This document shows positions 61,621 to 64,000 of a DNA stretch of 64,000 bases, piece after piece. A program made the translations under genes and the position numbers. Source of the stretch: Sclerurus mexicanus. Lineage: Eukaryota > Chordata > Aves > Passeriformes > Furnariidae. The notes beneath the pieces are model-generated. The model searched no databases. It saw nothing but the letters and a program-made list of their open reading frames with translations, and was not told the DNA's origin. Every line of letters begins with the position of its first letter. Positions within the stretch are counted from its first letter, which is position 1. Location of the stretch: the NCBI GenBank assembly GCA_013396755.1, contig VWZF01004021.1, forward strand, positions 1,456,975 through 1,520,974. Reading direction: 5' to 3'.

Positions 61621-61670
61621 AATAGTACCCCAGTATTGTGGTGCTCCAGCAGAAAAGCCAGGGGTGCTGG
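61621..61670. other. Short unique spacer
   Basis: Unique sequence between the homeodomain-site cluster and the 17 bp duplication. Nothing is recognised in it. Confidence 0.5.
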
Positions 61671-61704
61671 AATGAGCCATTGCCTTCAATGAGCCATTGC
61701 CTCG
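61671..61704. repeat. 17 bp tandem duplication (two copies)
   Basis: AATGAGCCATTGCCTTC (61671-61687) is followed directly by AATGAGCCATTGCCTCG (61688-61704); only the last two bases differ. A recent local duplication is likely. Confidence 0.9.
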
Positions 61705-64000
61705 AAGGCCCTGGAAAAGGCTGAGCAACCCCAGCCCTTCCCAGGACGCCTCACCACGGAGTGCAGGGAGAGTCTGCCAGCTGGGGGGTCCCATCAGCTC
61801 CTGGGCTTGCGTTTTGGGAGCTGGGCTCAAGCTGAAGCACATCCCCTTGCTGTCCGTAGGGGTTCCCGTAAGGAAAGGGGGGATGCCTGAAGCTGTGTCA
61901 GCACTGCCCCACCTGGATTCTCCCTTTGTTGCTAATGTATTCATAGAAACATTCTTTATTGTCTTTCACTGCAGTAACCAGATTAAGTTCTTGTCGCACT
62001 TTGGCCCTTCTAATTTTTCCCCTGCATAACCTCATGATGTCCTTCTAGTTCTCCTGTGTTGCCTTTTCCCTCTTCCGAAGGTCATAAACCCTTTTAATTT
62101 TTCCACCAAGTTCCCCCTCTCTGTTCAGCCAGGCTGGCATTGTCCTGTGCTGCCTTGTCTTCCAGCACAACCATAATGAAGACAAAAACTTGTTTCTGAG
62201 CTGCAAACCTGGTACTGTAGGAATAAGTAATAATCGACTCAGCTCCATCGTCAGATTTCCCAGGAAGTTTGGGCTGCCCGCAGGGCTCAGCATCCCTGTA
62301 CAGTCCACAGGCAGAGAAGCCTCTCAGTGCAGAGGACCGAGGGACCATTAGTGAAGTCCAAGGATGCATAATTGTAGTCCTGTTTGCAAGATAATGGCAG
62401 CTATGTTTTTATATTTAGCATTATATTTTCAGGCACTCATTTCAACCTAGAGTGCCATATCGGTTTTCTGCTTTAGGAAGGGGATTAAGAGAGGAAAAAA
62501 AAAAAAAAAAGACATAATGCTATAGTGTAGTTAAGTGCCATTTCTTCAGGCTCCTGTCAAATCTTGTAATTTGGAATAATTACCAGTGTCAGGTTTGGGG
62601 AAGGAGTTGGATGTAAATTGCTTCAACCTGTACTCATCCTGTGAGAAAGAAATACAGTAGGTTAGAAAGTAAAGGACTGAATAGGCATCACCAGGAAAAT
62701 CACTGTTTAAGCAGCCTCACTTTAATAAACACGACTGTATTTTATCTTCATTTTTCTTTATGTCATTCAGACTTGGGCAAATCCTGCTCATGCTGTGACC
62801 AATGGTGATTTCTCATTTATTTTAATAGCCCAGCCTACAGACTCCTGCTTAGCAGGAGGTCTTGTGGGTTGCTGAGCACTGTGTTCATTACTATATACGA
62901 TCCTTTAAAAAGCAGGGGAAAACCTAACCAGACTTATTTGAACTTCCACACAGGGGAAAGACCAACCATCTCCTGCAGGCACCTTCAAAAGAGGTTTGAG
63001 GGCACCTGTCTGGGTTATGTCCAGCCCTGCAGTCCAGCCTTGGTGTCCTGACACCCCCCAGCAGTGATATCCGTGTTTTCTACGCAGGACAAGTGGCAGT
63101 TTTGTGAGGAAATTGCCCACTTCAGTTTGAGGTCCATGGTGGTTGTGGAGCAAGAGGACATGGTCAGGCTGGAGAGGGAAATGAGCCATTCTGCCTTTGG
63201 CCTGCTGTCGTCTCCCATCCAGTTACTTTCTTGCATCTGCAACTCATCTAAATTTTTAAATTAATTTCTTTTTTTTTTTGATGTGGAAAAAAATGTCATT
63301 CTCAGAAGCATTTGTGTACTTTTAGTGAACAGAATCCAAAAGCCCAAACCCCATAAAAAGCTTGAAAATAATCAACCCACTTTTTTTGGATCATGTCTCA
63401 GAAAAGAGAGTGTTTATTTCTTTCCATTTTGTGTGCGTAAAAAAAACGCACCTCGCTTTTCCCTCCTTGCAATTTCTTTTGAGTTATGGGAGCAGTTTCT
63501 GTCTCTGGATTGAAATAAATCACTGCCATAAAAATCAGTGTGTTGCCTTCTCCACTTCTCAGAAAACGGGCCCTCAGATCCCTCACCTTCATCCATGCCA
63601 CGACAGGAGCTTTTGAGCTAGGAGGCTTTTGTAACTATGTCCCAAAACTGCTGTCCCATTGTCATCCCTGAATCCCGGGAGTCATCAGAGGGCGATCCCG
63701 AGTGTTTCCATCCTCAGTGTGCTGCCCGGGGATGGCTGATCCTGGTGTATTCCCAGCTGAGAACCAGTGCCCAGGGATGCTGGTGCTTCACTGCCAGTGC
63801 CAAGTGCAGCAGCACCAGCGTGACCTGACGATTTATGGAAATGACATCTTCATTTGTCACTGGCTTTCACCCCAGCAGTAACTAATCCAAGAGCATGGCT
63901 GAGCCGTGCCCTGGCTGAATCCACAGCCGAGCCACTGCTGGACATCCTCAGCCACCAGGTGGATTTTGAGAGGAGACCACTTGCTGCGGGCAGCTCTGGG
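61705..64000. other. Non-coding stretch, no gene recognised
   Basis: Frames up to 119 aa (61585-61944, minus) and 110 aa (61697-62029, plus) overlap and show no domain. An A run of 16 bases lies at 62495-62510. A T run lies near 63269-63279. An 11 of 12 CTCF-like core lies at 63952-63963. The window ends in unique sequence. Confidence 0.6.

Noticed and set aside
1..64000. Bacterial, phage or CRISPR-type system
   Set aside because: No dense one-strand gene layout, ribosome binding sites or spaced direct repeats; the CR1 elements place the DNA in a bird.
1..64000. tRNA or other small RNA genes
   Set aside because: No B-box GGTTCGAATCC-type motif paired with an A-box, and no U6, 5S or snRNA signature was seen by eye. 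A tRNAscan-SE and Infernal run would settle this.

Overview
The window reads as nuclear DNA of a bird, almost certainly intergenic or intronic. Four fragments carry the 3' end of the CR1 LINE family as it looks in birds: three on the minus strand (about 20.84, 32.19 and 35.94 kb) and one on the plus strand (about 37.98 kb). CpG is depleted over most of the window, interspersed repeats are sparse, and open frames are short and lie on both strands. There are no operons, ribosome binding sites, CRISPR arrays or phage and plasmid genes. I cannot name the species. No protein-coding exon, tRNA, rRNA or known small RNA could be supported. The longest open frames (264 aa at 46982-47776, 245 aa at 16398-17135, 232 aa at 53280-53978, 210 aa at 13919-14551) lie in GC-rich stretches with few stops. 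They overlap open frames on other phases and match no family I recognise, so none is called as a gene.

Layout. 0-20 kb is unique non-coding sequence with an 18 bp tandem duplication (2.23 kb), an AT-rich degenerate repeat with a perfect inverted repeat (5.27 kb), a T-tract next to a G-rich run (8.62 kb) and a long hairpin (12.35 kb). 20-41 kb holds the four CR1 remnants, an AT-rich microsatellite block (36.77-37.02 kb) and an old palindromic repeat-like element (40.43 kb). 41-49 kb holds two short tandem arrays (46.12 and 47.31 kb), a match to the CTCF core (47.73 kb) and, 0.7 kb further on, the only clear CpG island of the window (48.42-48.96 kb). 49-64 kb holds a MIR/L2-like relic (54.87-55.05 kb), an unexplained 2 kb block with many minus-strand frames (57.75-59.76 kb), a pair of 12 bp palindromes (60.46 kb) and a 17 bp duplication (61.67 kb).

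Functional reading. Several AT-rich, CpG-poor stretches contain homeodomain, POU octamer or SOX-type sites and could be conserved regulatory elements, but this is inference without an alignment. The most testable regulatory unit is the CpG island with GC boxes and the neighbouring CTCF-type site. I found no convincing novel biological system; the findings below are candidates ranked by how much the sequence itself supports them.
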